Origin: Mauremys mutica
Lineage: Eukaryota; Chordata; Testudines; Geoemydidae
Direction: 5' to 3'
NCBI RefSeq assembly: GCF_020497125.1
Contig: NC_059077.1
Location: forward strand, 19,848,840-19,912,839
DNA length: 64,000 nt
Under the pieces are notes generated by a model. It was not told the origin of the DNA and did not search any database. It worked only from the letters and a program-made list of their open reading frames with translations. The position numbers and the translations under genes were made by a program. Of this stretch, positions 11,767-24,279 are shown one piece after another. Numbering within the stretch: position 1 is the first letter of the stretch; each line of letters starts with the position of its first letter.

Positions 11767-12379
11767 ACGTGGCTACCACACCACTGCATAAAAGCAAGAT
11801 ACTCATCTAAGTGCTCTCTGATAAATAACCTGTGTCTGAAAGGCCCAGTTATGATAGACTTGATTCCCAGTCTCCCATGAAGTGGGTTTGCTTTTACACT
11901 GGTGTCGCCAAAGCTGTAATTGCGTCTGCTTGCAGAAGTTCCGCTTTCCCTGCAAACAGTTAGTACAGATGTAGGGCCAGACTCAACTTAACGGTACAAG
12001 CCCACTGATTGAGGTTGATGATTGTAACTGATGGCAGAATTTGACTCCCTCCCTGACTTCCAGAGACTAACTTACTGCACCAAGACAGAGCACACAACAC
12101 TAGTTACCCGCCTGCAACAGCTTGTAGAGAGCGCTGCTGATCCCGGGTGCCAGAGACGGGTTCTGGTGCAAGGGCAGCATGCTTGACCAGAATGGATTAA
12201 GCGCCCCCAACGTACCTGGCACTATGTAAAGAGACAGAAGATGCCTACAATCTACAAAGACAAACACCACGAAAAATGGGAGAGACAAAGGAAAGCAGAA
12301 GCTTGAAAGATCTGCACTGAACTGGGGCCCTGGCTCTGGGTGCCACAGCACTGGCCAGGCCTCTTACTGCAGGCGTGAA

Positions 12380-13470
12380 GCCCTCAGTAGGAGGCACTTG
12401 CTGAATCGGGGCACGATGCCCTGGTGCTGCCTCCAAAGAAACCGGCCCTGCCCCACCAGGGCGCACTGTCCCTGGGCTCCAGCTGCCACCAGCACCCAGC
12501 GTCACCTACGGCACGACAGGGGTTCCCGCTGCCAGCCACGAACTACCTCGCTGCACCAGGACGCACCAGCACCCCGGGGCTCCTGCTGCTGCTAATCGCG
12601 TAGCGTTATGCAAACGTGTTTCATTGAAAGGGCGCGTTGCGTAACACAGTCCCGGCGGCAGAGCCCCCTTCTCGTGCCCTCTGCTTGCACTCAGCACAAG
12701 GAACAGTGTTGCATGTGCCCTGGAGAGGGGCCGCTAGTGCCAGCACCGCCCGGGCTACCCGGGACACAGGTCTAAAGCGGCAGCATGTGGCAGAAGTTAA
12801 ATCTTTTCTTGTCCTCTCTGCGCTCAGACCATCCTGCGCCCGGAGCTCCCGGGGGGAGAGTTTGCTCCAGAAATGCTCCTCCGTCCCTGCCCCCCCCCCA
12901 GGAGGGAGCGGGCACATGCTCCCTGCGAAAGCCCTTTGTTTATGTAACGCAGCCGGGCGTTAACGTGCCTCCTGCACAAAACCCTCTTCTCGGAATTGCT
13001 GCGCCCTTAGCAATGCAGCGGCGGGGGGTCCCTCCCCGCCCCCCAGGAATGGAGGGTTTGGGGGGTCAGGGACGTGCAAGGGAACATCCCGGCTCTCCCA
13101 AGCCCGACCCCTCCCGGGGAGCCCCCGGCCCGGCCCGCCCGCTGGCGGAGCCCTGGGGCAGGCTGCCATGTCCACAGCCCGCTTCCTCCAGCCCGGGGCA
13201 TCCCGGCAACCCTTCCAATGCAGCCGGCAACTTACATGGACACAACAGCCGGTGTGCAGCTCGGAAGGCAGCAGCCATGTTTGTGTGAACTAAATACATT
13301 CCCTTAGTCTGCAGACGCCCGGGGACAAGGGTTCCCTTCCCCTGCTGAAAGTGCCTGAGCACCAGCTGGAGCGGGCTCGCCTCTCTCTGCCTCCTCTTTC
13401 CTCCCTGTCAAGATCCTTCTGTGCCAGCCCGCCCGCCGCTTTCTTGCATTAGGAAGACATGCGTTTGCTT
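12380..13470 (-). promoter_or_regulatory. FECH: FECH CpG-island promoter and 5' end
   Basis: G+C- and CpG-rich sequence surrounds FECH exon 1, unlike the AT-rich intron to its left. Such islands commonly mark vertebrate housekeeping promoters. The island extends downstream into intron 1. No TATA box is evident near the start codon, and the transcription start cannot be placed from sequence alone. Confidence 0.8.
13236..13299 (-). CDS. FECH: FECH coding exon 1 (start codon)
   Basis: 64 coding bases, donor GTAAGT. The chosen ATG (13299-13297) is followed seven codons later by MAAAFRAAHRL, the same spacing as human (M-six residues-NMAAALRAA), so it corresponds to the human start. The peptide is basic and hydrophobic, as expected for a mitochondrial presequence. 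A further in-frame ATG lies 63 bases upstream (13362) and the internal Met8 could also initiate. The exon ends one base into the Phe22 codon. Confidence 0.9.
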
Positions 13471-13794
13471 TGTCTGGAAGGGGTGGGGACAGGGAGAGAG
13501 GCAGGTCCCAGAGCTAGAGATCCTCCCCCTTCCTTTGATTGTGAAAGACCCAACTCCCAGCCGCCAACAAACCCGCTGCCAGCGCAGTGAGAGCGGGTGT
13601 GATCGGGATCCCAGAGCGAAGACCAGAATCTGCTGGTTGCAGATGGCTTAAGAGCTGGGACAAACAGCCAACAGTCAACGTTGGACTGATTTGTAAACAG
13701 GTTTCCTTTTCTTTTGAGGGATTTGAGTCCCAAATTAATTTAAACCAAAGAGATATCAAGTATTCTAAAAAGTGCGGCCAACATTTTCTGTCGT

Positions 13795-14003
13795 GGATGT
13801 CCAAAGTTAAGCACCTACATTCATATTTAGGCACCTAAATAGGTTGTCTGACTTTCAAAGGTACTGAGCCTGGACCGCTCAGTTACGGGTGCTCAGCATC
13901 TCTGGAACTCATGCTGCTTATTTAGGCCCCGATCTTGCAAACACTTAAGAGGAAGTCCATAAATAAGTGTTTACCGATTTGCGGCTTTAGGTACCAAATT
14001 TTA
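13795..14003. repeat. Ancient amniote-type repeat fragment
   Basis: It has AGCACCTACATTCATATTTA, GGCACCTAAATAGG, GGGTGCTCAGCATCTCTGGA and AGGCCCCGATCTTGCAAAC. This is typical of an old sauropsid repeat related to the fragment at 40-200. Confidence 0.4.
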
Positions 14004-14007
14004 GCCC

Positions 14008-14318
14008 CGGGGAAGGCAACCTATGGCACGCTTGCCAAAGGCGGCACACGAGCTGATTTTCAGTGGCACTCACACTGCCCGGGTCCTGGCCACCGGTCTG
14101 GGAGGCTCTGCATTTTAATTTAATTTTAAATGAAGTTTCTTAAACATTTTAAAAACCTTATTTACTTTACATACAACAATAGTTTAGTTATATATTATAG
14201 ACTTATAGAAAGAGATCTTCTAAAAACATTAAAATGTATTACTGGCACACGAAACCTTACATTAGAGTGAATAAATGAAGACTCGGCACACCATTTCTGA
14301 AAGGTTGCCGACCCCTGG
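14008..14318. mobile_element. Non-autonomous hAT-type MITE (GGCAACC family)
   Basis: The ends are inverted: CCGGGGAAGGCAACCTATGGC on the left and AAGGTTGCCGACCCCTGG on the right. The middle is AT-rich and contains TTACTGGCACACGAA. No coding capacity is seen. A matching 8-bp target duplication is not evident. Confidence 0.6.
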
Positions 14319-14439
14319 CGTAGTTGATTTGGTCTGACCAGCAGAGAGGGAGAGTGTCATTCTGAGAGTAGTAGCTGAGACCTTCTCTGGACCAGTATGC
14401 GGTGCATTTGCTGTTTATATGGGAGGTGACTGGTCAGAA

Positions 14440-14840
14440 TCCCCCATCAGGTGAAGATGTCATGAACTACTGAATTATAGAGTTCCCACTCATGGTCGAT
14501 CACAAAATGTCTGCTGAGCGGAAGACAGGCTGTGGACAAGAAGATCCAGAGAGTGATGCACCAATTCCAGTGACTGAGTGCTTCTGCACATAAAGCGGTG
14601 GATCTCGTGCCCCTCTGTTTGTTGATGTAGAAGACAGCAGTGGTGTTGTCCAACATGGCGGGAACAGATGAAGGAGAGAAAGGATTGACATATTTTCCTT
14701 ACAGCTCGAAGTTCCAGGATATTGATATACATCCTGGATTCTCAAGGAGAGCCCGTTCCCTGTGTCACATAATTGTGCATGTGCACCCCCAGCCAAGGAG
14801 GGATGCGTTGGTGATGATCCTCTTGTCCAGAGAGGAGAGG
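14440..14840 (-). pseudogene. DIRS-like retrotransposon RNase H remnant
   Basis: Minus-strand fragments in several frames read TNASLLGWGCTCTIM, INILELRAVRKICQSFL, then DNTTAVFYINKQRGTRSTAL and CAEALSHWNWC. This order (T-D/N-AS-GWG, LELRA, DNTT-YINKQGGTRS) is typical of the RNase H domain of DIRS/gypsy-like reverse transcriptases in vertebrates. Frames shift at least twice, so the copy is dead. The normal first Asp of TDAS is Asn here. Confidence 0.7.
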
Positions 14841-15420
14841 AGGAAGGGAACCCCTCCACCTACGTGACATGGGTCTATCCACCACTGCAGGGTAGAACTG
14901 GGGGGACCTATAGCATTGTGAGGGTGGTGGGCAGTGGAACTTACACTTTGGGCCATAGACAACTTGTGCCTTTCCATCCTGGGGCGGGGGCACAATCGAA
15001 AATGAAGCATATATGACTGTTCCACGTGTCTCTCCTGCCCAGTGACCTCCCACCTGTTCCCAGCTAGGGGCTGCCGCACTCTCCCCACCCCACGTTACCT
15101 GCATGGGGCGGGGGGCTCTGTCCTTATCCCAACACGTCACACCATGCTACATTCAGCCACTCTCCCTGGCAGTTGGGCAGGGAGCAGGAGGGAGCTGCTT
15201 CTCACGCGGCTCAAGCTCTCCCCCCGCCCCCAGGTCGCTACTCTGTGCAGTACAGCAGCTGCCTGAGAGAGCCTGGCTGAGGAGTGGTGGCGGTGCATGC
15301 ATAAGCTCTCAGTGGAATACAATAGGGACCATCACTGGAAGAAGAAGTAGAAGTAACCCCAATCAATGTGGTCCTCTGTCCCCCTCTAGTGGTAACTGGG
15401 CCACATTTAGACGTTGATGA
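14841..15420. other. Unassigned repeat-like DNA beside DIRS remnant
   Basis: Moderately GC-rich DNA with no clear coding. The phrase AATAGGGACCATCACTGGAAG near 15320 resembles the untranslated end of a turtle retroelement as I remember it, so this may be the rest of the DIRS-like insertion. A CTCF-like core, in reverse CCACTAGAGGGGGA, is near 15381-15394. Confidence 0.3.
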
Positions 15421-17540
15421 ACCTCCTTGGCTTACAGAGCCTTAGCTTGGCTACCAGAGATGAATCTCTTAGCTCAGATTAGCACTGGCTCATGCTTTAA
15501 AACCCAGAAGTTCCAGCTTTGATTACTGGCAACCCACCCAGGGGAGCAATATTACATGCATAGTACAGAACTCCACAGGATTATTCAGGGTTAAAAAGGA
15601 CTACTTTTGTGATGAAGGGACAGGATCAGACGCCTCGTTTGTGGGTAGGTACAATACAAGGCATGCATTAAAATGTATCCCAGCTCTGGTAATGGAGTAT
15701 CTTATTGCAATTATAAAACATTGGTTTTAAAAAATATTAAAATAGTCAAAATAGAGTTTCCTACATTCTGATCTGTTTGTAATAACCAGAACAATTCAAA
15801 ATTCAAGGCAGTAGACAGTGGATTTTACTGATGACAATAATAGTTCAGAATTCTTACACTCCATCAGATCACTCGGTTCCTCTGTCTGTTTTATAATTAA
15901 GCAATCCAATACTCCATGGTGTATTTTCTGGGGCCATTAATGCACATTTCACACACTGTCTGAGGTTTAGGCCACAGGCTAAGTTCATTCAAAGGCCGGA
16001 GGTGTGTATTAATTGACTCTGTCATGTCTTGGTGGGGGATGTATTGTATTTGGGGAAACTGGCATAAACATGCTCATATTCAAGGATATTAAACAAGGGT
16101 AAGTGTAGTGATTGTATCAGGTCAGTAAACATGCCACCCCCCAGAGAGTCCTATTGTGTCCAACAGGCCAGAAACATTAACTATTATTGCACAGTTGATG
16201 TGTCTTGACTGCCCAGACATCAAAGGGCAATAAAATAATCTTAAATTCAGACAGCCAAATACACAGTGGAGACACATCAGTTGGTGTTACCCCCACCTAA
16301 CTTGTCTAGGATGCACTTTTCAAATAACCAGTAAGGATCTAGCCAGGAGGTCAATTAAACTTTATCTTTTTGCTATAAAGGGGATGGATCAGAGAGTAGC
16401 CAGATTTTTTAAATTGTTAAAGAGATTTATGATTAAAAATTTCCCATCAGAGGCAAGAGAGAGAAAAAAGAGGGCAGAGCAGAGGGGTCTTCTAAACATG
16501 AAGGATAAGCTTGAGATGAATTATCTGTGCTTTTCTTATTGCCTCAGACCGGCTTTTTATTTCACATTTCAAAATATATAACAAACTAATGATGCCATAT
16601 ATCTTTCCACTATGTAACACAGTTGTTTAAGGAAGTCCAGGAGAGAAAGATAGAACACTTATGTTCAGGATGAGGGTGGCGATTTGTGTGCTGTGGATGA
16701 GGGAACCAAAGCAGTGGAGGCAGAGAAAGGGAACTAAATAATAAGGTTTAGATCGGAGATTATTTAATTTCTTTTTAGGATTTGTGTTGGTGGGCTATAC
16801 AGTCTAGCAACCTTAACTCACAGTTAAGATAATTTACTGCTTCTTGAAGTTCTCTGTCCATCCTCAGAACAGCTTTAGCAAAAGGCAGGAGTGCAAGCTC
16901 CCCTGCTACCTCATCTTAAACCTGGTCTAGTAGGATCACTGGTAGGGATGAGAGAGCAGGTTAATCTCTGCTTATTCAAACCTTGGCCTCTCTCCTGCCG
17001 GTGTCAGTTCTAATAGTGATTTTTGTGATGTTGAAGGCTATTCACTAGGAACTGAACTGAGACCATCGGTTCATTTCATCTAAACCGCTAACGAGTCAAT
17101 AAATGGTAATGACTTTCAATCCCTACCTCAGGTAGATATGCCCTACAGACATAAGACTCTCAATATAGTACTATTACCAATCCCTGCAATTATCCAGTTC
17201 CATGGTTTTTTGGCTAGCATACACCTGTCCAAGTATTCTGTTTTCTTTCCTTAATCAATAATTATACAGTAGACTCTCGGTCATACTCCCATGTTTGAAG
17301 GTACCCAGATCTTCCCTTATTCCCTTTTTAAACAGGAGTGTCAAAGATAACTTCTCTGAAGTCCCAAGATATACCTCTTCGCTCTGCTCTCTAATGAGAC
17401 CTGAAAACTATCTGCTTCTGCTTCTCCTTTTGTGTTTGCTGTTTCTTTTAGAATTCTGGCATTTCTCACCCTCCTGTCCTGCAGCATCTATTTTTCAATT
17501 GCTCTGTTGGTTTTTTAACATGGTGAGATCTAGAGCTGGC
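15421..17540. other. Intergenic, no recognised feature
   Basis: About 2.1 kb between FECH and NARS1. AT-rich, without conserved coding frames or well-bounded repeats that I can name. Confidence 0.5.
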
Positions 17541-18010
17541 AGAAACTCAGAATGTCCGTTCCACAGGAAATTCTGATGTTTTGAAATTTGTTTTCATATC
17601 AAATTGGAAGAAAATCAACAAATTTCAAAATGTTCCATAAAATGAAATTTTCTGAAATGTTGTGTTTGGGGTCAATATAAATGTTCTGTTTTAATACAAT
17701 CAAAATGTTTCATTCTTATTTTGATTTTTTTATTTTATATTATTTATAAATATATTATATTGCATCATACCATAGCAAATAAAATACATTTCAAAATGAA
17801 AAGTTGTTTTGAAATGAAAAATTGAAATGTTCCATTCTGATAAGTCAAAACCGGAACATTTCAACCTCATCAAAGTGATTCTCTTCCTTTTTTTATTCCA
17901 AAATGAAATTTCAGCAAAATTGACATGTTCCTGCAGAAAGTCTCAATTTGAATGGAATGGCACTTTCCAATGGAAAAATGGTCTGCTGGAAAATTTTTGA
18001 CCAGCTTTAG
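17540..18010. repeat. AT-rich dispersed repeat (GAAATTT/TTTTGACC words)
   Basis: It has dense repeats of GAAATTT, AAAATGTT and GAAACATTTC words, including TCAAAATGTTCCATAAAATG and CTGGAAAATTTTTGACCAGC. A related block is at 36410-36710. It is an old A/T-rich interspersed repeat of unknown class. Confidence 0.4.
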
Positions 18011-18031
18011 TGAAATTCTTTGTTGCAGCAA

Positions 18032-18300
18032 GGCTTAATCTATACCAAGATTTTGTATGGTAGAACTATGTCAGGTAGGATGGTGATTTGTACCAGAATA
18101 GTTATACTGGTACAACCCCTAGCGTAGGATGCAGTTATACCAATATAAATATGCTTATACTGGAGTAGCTTTTTTTCCTTTTGTGAATAGTTGTATATAA
18201 GCACTTTCATATGGACATAACTGTCCACACCAGGGGAGTTGTATTTCTTTAACTATACTGGTATAGTTAAACCACAATTCCTTTTGTGCGTAGTTGAAGC
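18032..18300. mobile_element. AT-rich MITE with inverted subterminal repeats
   Basis: It begins GGCTTAATCTATACCAAG and ends near TTGTGCGTAGTTGAAGCC. Inverted blocks include ATAGTTATACTGGTAC and AACTATACTGGTATAGTTAA. It has no coding potential. The end words resemble those of the MITE pieces near 1230 and 2952. Confidence 0.5.
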
Positions 18301-18789
18301 CAAAGCTTTACTTCCCCCAGAAACCTTTCAGTCGCGTGTTCCCCCCACTGCCTCAAAGAAGTCCTTCGGGTTTCTGTAATAACTACTTGTTCTGTCACCG
18401 TTTGCCTCACCATCCCCTCAGGGAGCCATACCCTCCCTGTTGCTTCTTGCTCTATATATTTGTAATTCATTGTCATCCCTTCTTAAGCAATCTGCCTTTT
18501 ATTGTAAATTAGAGATGGTCACAAATTGTCCATCAAAATGTTTTGATTTTTTCCCAAAGAAAAACAGGTTTTTGACAAAAATTAAAGAACAAGTAATTGT
18601 GTTTGTTAAAAAATGTCACGGGAAAAAAATTAATTTCCTGCCCATCTGTATTGTAAATATTGGATTTCTCGATCCAAGTGCTCTCTCTCCCATCGCTATA
18701 TAAAGTATCTTCACCAGACGCACTGCAGTGGTGCAGCTGTATTGCGCTGCTGCAGTGCTGTACCTATATAGACTTGGCCTAAGCCTCAC

Positions 18790-19560
18790 TCATGATCTCA
18801 TGATACAAGTCTCAACTGTCAGGATTTTTTTTCCCAGCCAGAGCACAGTTTAATGTGTTTCCTGTCAAACAGGAGTTACCCCACCTTAACCAAAGGAATG
18901 TGGCTTCTCCACGACACAGTTAGTTCCAAAGTACATTTGGAATCTGCCATTTGAGCATTCTAAAAGTGAGGCTTAATTTTACTTAGAAATCCTGTCAGCC
19001 GCCCCCGGCAGCTGCTCCCCTGCCAGCCTGGGAAGTGGAAGAGAGGACCCCACTGCAGCTTCCCCCCGCCCCCAGGCCAGGGGAGGGTGATGAACCCTAA
19101 GAAGCAGAGGTGAAGCTGGAGGCTGCCCGCAGGCTGAAGTGAGGAGAGTGAGGGCTCGTGGGGTGGGAGGGCTGTATTGATGGTGGGTCCTGAGCAGATG
19201 GGGTAAGTGCTGGGAGGGTGAACTGAGGGCGGTGGGGGTCGATGGGGCAGGGAGACTGAACTGTTGGGTGATGATGATGGGGGACAGGATTAATTGCAGG
19301 AGTCAGGCAGATGTGGGGGTGAGAGAGCTCCTGCAGCAGGGGCCAAAAAAAAAAATCACCTTATCTAGTACCTGTGAGAAAGTGGGTGCCACTAATTGTC
19401 ACATGCACACGCCCTGGGGATGGGCAAGGGGAGGTCAAAAAATCAAGAGACTGACCTAAAAAACACAATATAATATTGTATTAAAATGTCATGATTTTTG
19501 GGGCGGGGTCTGACTCAGGATTTTTGATCCTCTTGAAGTTGGCAATACTATGTAAGTAAA
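18790..19560. repeat. Dispersed repeat with GC-rich middle
   Basis: The right part (19470-19555) matches the fragment at 7935-8030. The middle (about 18990-19330) is GC-rich, with GGGTGGGAGGG, GGCGGTGGGGG and CCCCCGCCCCCAGG. One interpretation is a larger repeat interrupted by a GC-rich insertion, but no target duplication was found. Confidence 0.3.
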
Positions 19561-21730
19561 CACTGGCTCTTATGTAGCTAAGTTGTCCCCCTCATGACAT
19601 TAGATATATTTTTTCTCTGATTAAACTGCTTTCTTGAAGGTTAGCTTTTAAGATGTTTGGGGCTAGTTCATGAAGACGAGCTAGAATATTCCTCTAAGTC
19701 ATCAGCTGGAGACTCACTCAAAGACCCTGGGCAATGAACTGCCCATCCCCAAGAGATATTGCTGAAAGGCTACAATTGGTAAGGTGCACGGGAGAAAGCC
19801 TGGGGTCTCAGGAGTGAGGTGACAGGAATAGGGGATTGCCTGTATGAGTGTCAGAGCTAGGGCTAGAATTCAGAATTAGAAGTGGGAATTCTCAGCTCAC
19901 ACTCAACTCAGACCACACATCTCTCTCTCTCTGACTCATTCTTGTCTTCCCATGGCCTCTTTCCCATTCCTTTTTTCCCAGTTGATTTTGCTCAGTAATG
20001 CATGAATACTTCCATATTTTGTGGGATATTTGTTTATTTTCAGATTGTAGGATCCTTGGGATCTATAGAATTAACAAAATGCTAATGGGGAGGGAGGGGA
20101 CGAGGGGTCATGGTCACTATTTCACAGCTGTTCCCACGTTGTTATGTTTACAAGCAGGTCTCTGTTTCACTAATTGCCAGGCTGCAAACTGCCTCTCATC
20201 CTGGCTCCCTCAAATGCAAAGTAAGTAGCCCTGCTCCTTGTCCACAAAACACCTACCTAATTGTTCCTTGTCTTTGGCATTTCACAGTTTATAAAAGAAC
20301 ACTTGGAAATCATATTCCTCTTATCATGACCGCCACCTTTTGTTCATCCTCCTGCTCTTTCGTTTCTGGAACTCTGCACCTGAATCCACTTTCATTGGCA
20401 ACAATATCACTTTAGTTGTAGTTCTCTGATAACAACACAGAACTTTTTAATAGCCCAAGTACTTGATGGAATGAAGGGCACATCAAATAGACTTCTACCC
20501 TGCCTCATTTTGCCATAGCATGGATATTCTCATGCCTCAATGACATATTGTTCAAAAGAAGTTCACTCCGTTATTAGAACAGTCAAAGCAGCCTATAAAA
20601 CTCTAGCAAGTAAATGCTAGGAAATGTGATAGTTCCGTTCTGTTCCTGTTGCAGATACTCAAAAAGCTAATTCCCATTATTTACTAATTACATAACTAAG
20701 ATTTCATTAACAAAGGGAAAAATTGGCAGGATGAGTTCACAAAGCTTCTTCCTAACAATGGACCATAATCTCTACAGCTGTAAATCATCCCTGCCAAAGA
20801 TTATAGTATTATGCGATTGCTTAGATGCATTATGGGTTAGAGCAGAGAGTTGTCTTTCATTGAAGTATCCAGTAGAATCTTAATGCCTCTGCTACAGGCA
20901 AAATATTAGAATAGATGGCCTAGTGGGCTGTCCTGGTATGAATATTGCTATATTCCTATATAACAGTTATTGTCAATTCCAACTGTTCAAAATGCATGGA
21001 GTGGCTTAAAAACCAAAAGATTTTTCTTTTAAACTGGGTTCTTTTTAGCTGCCTTGTGGTTTTGAGGCTTTAGGTTACATTGGTCACATGTAAACTTTTC
21101 TTTGCAGCCAAAAAAGCTAAACATGTACTTAAAAAAAAAAATAAAGCTGAGATGTTCTTGTATTTACATGGCTTCAGGAGCTGGGGCCTTAAGGAGGGGA
21201 GGTTTGCTGCATCAGGCCTTGGTTCTAGAGGAGAGGCTCGCTGAATCTCTTAGTTCTTGTTTATTTTTGAATGTCTACTTTATAATTACTACCTTCATTG
21301 GAACAGCTGTTCCTTTGTAATGTTTAACAAAAGCCTACCGGATATTCTTTAGATGGTTTTAAAATCTCCAGCAGTCACCCTCCTGTTTTACATGCGAGAG
21401 AGATGCAATACCGCAGATATGCAGACAGACAACTAGGAGGAAAAAAATGTGGTGCGTGTTAGTCCTCTGTCACATTTCACATTGCTAACTACTTAACACA
21501 CTTCAGAGATTAGATATAAATATGAATCAAGAATGCAGATTATAGGCCACACTGTATATAGGTCGTTTTAATAATTTCACTGGGAAATAATTCATGTTTT
21601 GATAGGGTAACTAAGGTCCAAATAGGTTTCTCTTTTACTTAGCTTTCTTATGTACACAAAAATGAATTCCTCTAGTATGATTGGTAAATTCATAGATGTA
21701 ATAAGCCAAATTCTTCTTGATTGCCACAGG
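19561..21730. other. Intergenic, no recognised feature
   Basis: About 2.2 kb of AT-rich sequence. A short CT run sits near 19920. No exon-like conserved frame was recognised. Confidence 0.5.
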
Positions 21731-21734
21731 GTAA

Positions 21735-21870
21735 ATGCAGCTTCTCTCCAGGCAGAGGGAAGCTAAGTGACTCGCCCTATGTCACACTGCAACTGAACGG
21801 CAAAGCTGCTAACAGAACCCTGGTTACCTCTCTCCAGGTACAATTCCCTATCAAATAGACTATGCTGCCT
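21735..21870 (-). repeat. MIR/CORE-type SINE fragment, reverse
   Basis: It contains AAGCTAAGTGACTCGCCC, the reverse of a 'gggcaagtcacttagctt' core, then GTCACACTGCAACTGAACGG, and ends with CTATCAAATAGACTATGCTG, the reversed tRNA-like head. Confidence 0.6.
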
Positions 21871-21924
21871 CATTCTGGACACATAAAGGATACTCTAAAG
21901 GGACATGGTCAACTTAAAATAATA

Positions 21925-21990
21925 ACTAAGGCCTGGTCTACACTAACCTGTTATTTCAGAATTAGCCGGGTTATTTCAAAAAAAAAAATG
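21925..21990. mobile_element. Truncated end of a 'GGTCTACACTAA' MITE
   Basis: AAGGCCTGGTCTACACTAAC matches the left end of the palindromic MITE at 63218-63512. It is followed by TTATTTCAGAATTAGCCGGG and then an A-run. Only one end is present. Confidence 0.5.
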
Positions 21991-23284
21991 ATACTAGACC
22001 TGCCTGTGAGTCCCTTCGCCAATTTTTGTGGGTTTTCAACTAGGTGTTCCTCTCCCTGCTGCTATGTGAAAAATCCACACAAACAGAATAAAGTGACTGA
22101 CTAGACAAGGGAAACAGTGAAATGAACTATATACATAGTAAACAACATGAAAAAAACCAGGAAAATATCTTATTCTGCTGTCAGTCATAGTAATCTTAGG
22201 TGATACTTGTAACAAAGTTAAAAAGAAGTCTGATTTTTAAGTTGAGTGTGCCCCTTTAATTCCCCAAGAGGCATTGGAGGTTCTACTCTCCTTTACGTAA
22301 AGGGGAAAGTTGGAAGGCTGAGTTGTAAAAGTAGGTTCTATCATGGCAGCTCTTGTTTAGAAATGCTATCTGAGTACATGTCCTTATGTGCACTAATAAG
22401 GAGGAATAAGGGTTAATTTGGGTATAAAAGCAATACCTGTGCGTTTTCCATTTATTTATATGACAGAGCGTTTCTCTGAATTTTGCCCTTTCTATTCTAT
22501 GTAGGTTCTTTTACTGTCCTCACAGCGTAGCAGCTGAGCGCCTTTCTGTAGTGCACTAAGCAACACTTTGCATCATGATCACTTCCATTAAGCTATTATT
22601 TAAATTGCCATGATGAAATCACAGTTCAGTACTTTGTATTTACTTAAGGAAACTGTATGTAAAGGGTGCATGTGTGTGTGGGGAAGGAGATATTTGAGAA
22701 TGCAAATGAGGAACAAAAATCAGAGATCATCGAAAAGCAATAATCTGTGTGCATTCACATAACCAGGGAATTCGGGGCGGGGGGTGGCAAGGGAGACTTT
22801 ACCTGAGGTTGGGAGGCTTAATTAGTTGATAATGCTCTAGCCTGGCACAAATGGGACCCCAGATCTGCTATCAGCCTGTAGTCCTAAATAAAATGAATCT
22901 TGATTTCAGCTCAGTGCTTCAGGAACAAAATCTGAATCATTATTTGCCATGATTGGCACTTCTGTGCTCTGCAGACTGAAATCTTCTCTAGTGGATAGAA
23001 AGAATACTCTTTTCAAAGCATACAATTTGCCATTGACAGGGCACTGTAGGGAAGCTTTGCACTGAGGCTGCACACTGCACAGCTGGATACACACTGTTTA
23101 TTGGATACATTATTTATGATGAGATTCCCTTCACACACAGAGAGGAACAAAGTCTCTCTGCTGGGTAGCAGAAACCCACATGTCTAGATTTATGACCTCT
23201 AGCACCTCTGCATACCATTACAGGCCTGGGTGTATTTTTACATTGTATTCATGTCATAATATTGTTTGTACATGCCGTATATTA
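21991..23284. other. Intergenic, no recognised feature
   Basis: About 1.3 kb with no supported gene or repeat. A short GT run is near 22670. Confidence 0.45.
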
Positions 23285-23535
23285 ATCAGAGGTGGCATGG
23301 TTTAGTGGATAGGACACTGAACTGGATGTCAGGATACATTGATTTTATTTCTACCACTGATTTGCAGGGTAACCTTTCTGTGCCTGTTTCCCCTCCACTC
23401 TTTCCCTGTCTTGTCTATTTAGAGTGTAAACTTTTTCGGGCAATGACTAGCTCTCACTCACAGCATTTAGCACAATGAAGCTGTGATCTCATCTGGGGCC
23501 ATTAGGCATTGCCATAGTGTATATATAATAATAAG
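23285..23535 (+). repeat. MIR/CORE-type SINE, near full length
   Basis: It has a tRNA-like head GGTGGCATGGTTTAGTGGAT, a core with ACCACTGATTTGCAGGGTAA and CTGTGCCTGTTTCCCC, and a tail AGAGTGTAAACTTTTTCGGG ... AGCATTTAGCACAATGAAGC, ending in a short ATA run. This is the order of a MIR-like SINE. It is the best copy in the window and orients the fragments at 7225, 21735, 33360, 38690, 59820 and 63690. Confidence 0.7.
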
Positions 23536-23905
23536 GCCATGCACCCAGCTAGACCTAAATTTTGCAGCAAGGTCTCTGAATTCTATACCACACTAGTGCG
23601 GCTGAGCGAAAATTCCCGACAGCTTCATTTCTTTGGTGTTTTAAATTAATTTAAAAAGAAAATGAATATGATCAGTCCAGAAAACCCTGTTTAGTTAATC
23701 TAATCTCAAGCCAAAACAAATTACTTATTTATCTAATAGATGCTCTAAAAACAATTCACTTATTTGTCTCTCCTTATTTGGGAGAACTATAGAGATCACA
23801 TATCTTAGAACTAATCAGAGAACTTTACCAACTTTTCTTTTAGAGATGCTGAACGTGCATTTCTTGCCTTCATTTTTGTTTTTAGATTTACTTGACTTTT
23901 TAGCA

Positions 23906-24276
23906 CCATGGTTCTCAACCCTGGGATGTAAGCAGAGGTCTTCTGGGGGTACATCAACTCCTCTACATATTTGCCTAGTTTTACAACAGGCTACATAAAG
24001 AACTATTGAAGTCAGTACAAACTAAAATTTAGAGAGACAATGACTTGTTTATACTGCTCTATATACTATACACTGAAATGTAAGTACAATATTTATATTC
24101 CAATTGATTTATTTTATGATATGGTATAAATGAGAAAGTCGGCAATTTTTCAGTAACAGTGTGCTGTGACACTTGTAGTTTTATGTCTGATTTTGTAAGC
24201 AAGTAGTTTGTAAGTGAGATGTAATTTGGGGACACTGAAAGGGGTTCAGTAGTCTGGAAAGGTTGAGAGCTACTGG
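23906..24276 (+). mobile_element. Non-autonomous hAT-type MITE (TTCTCAACC family), copy A
   Basis: The left end is CCATGGTTCTCAACCCTGGG and the right end GGTTGAGAGCTACTGG, inverted relative to each other. The interior has ACTGAAATGTAAGTACAATA and GTGACACTTGTAGTTTTATG. Copy B, in opposite orientation, is at 27687-28078. Confidence 0.7.
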
Positions 24277-24279
24277 ACT

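Larger units (their letters stand above)
7652..13235. other. FECH intron 1
   Basis: A 5.6-kb GT-AG intron with a perfect GTAAGT donor and a TCTCTCCAG acceptor. Apart from a fragment at 7935-8030 and the palindromic repeat at 11641-11766, it is AT-rich sequence in which I recognise nothing down to the start of the CpG-rich DNA near 12.4 kb. Confidence 0.7.

Noticed and set aside
12785..13288. 167-codon plus-strand frame in the FECH CpG island
   Set aside because: Antisense to FECH exon 1 and its CpG-rich surroundings; no domain recognised.
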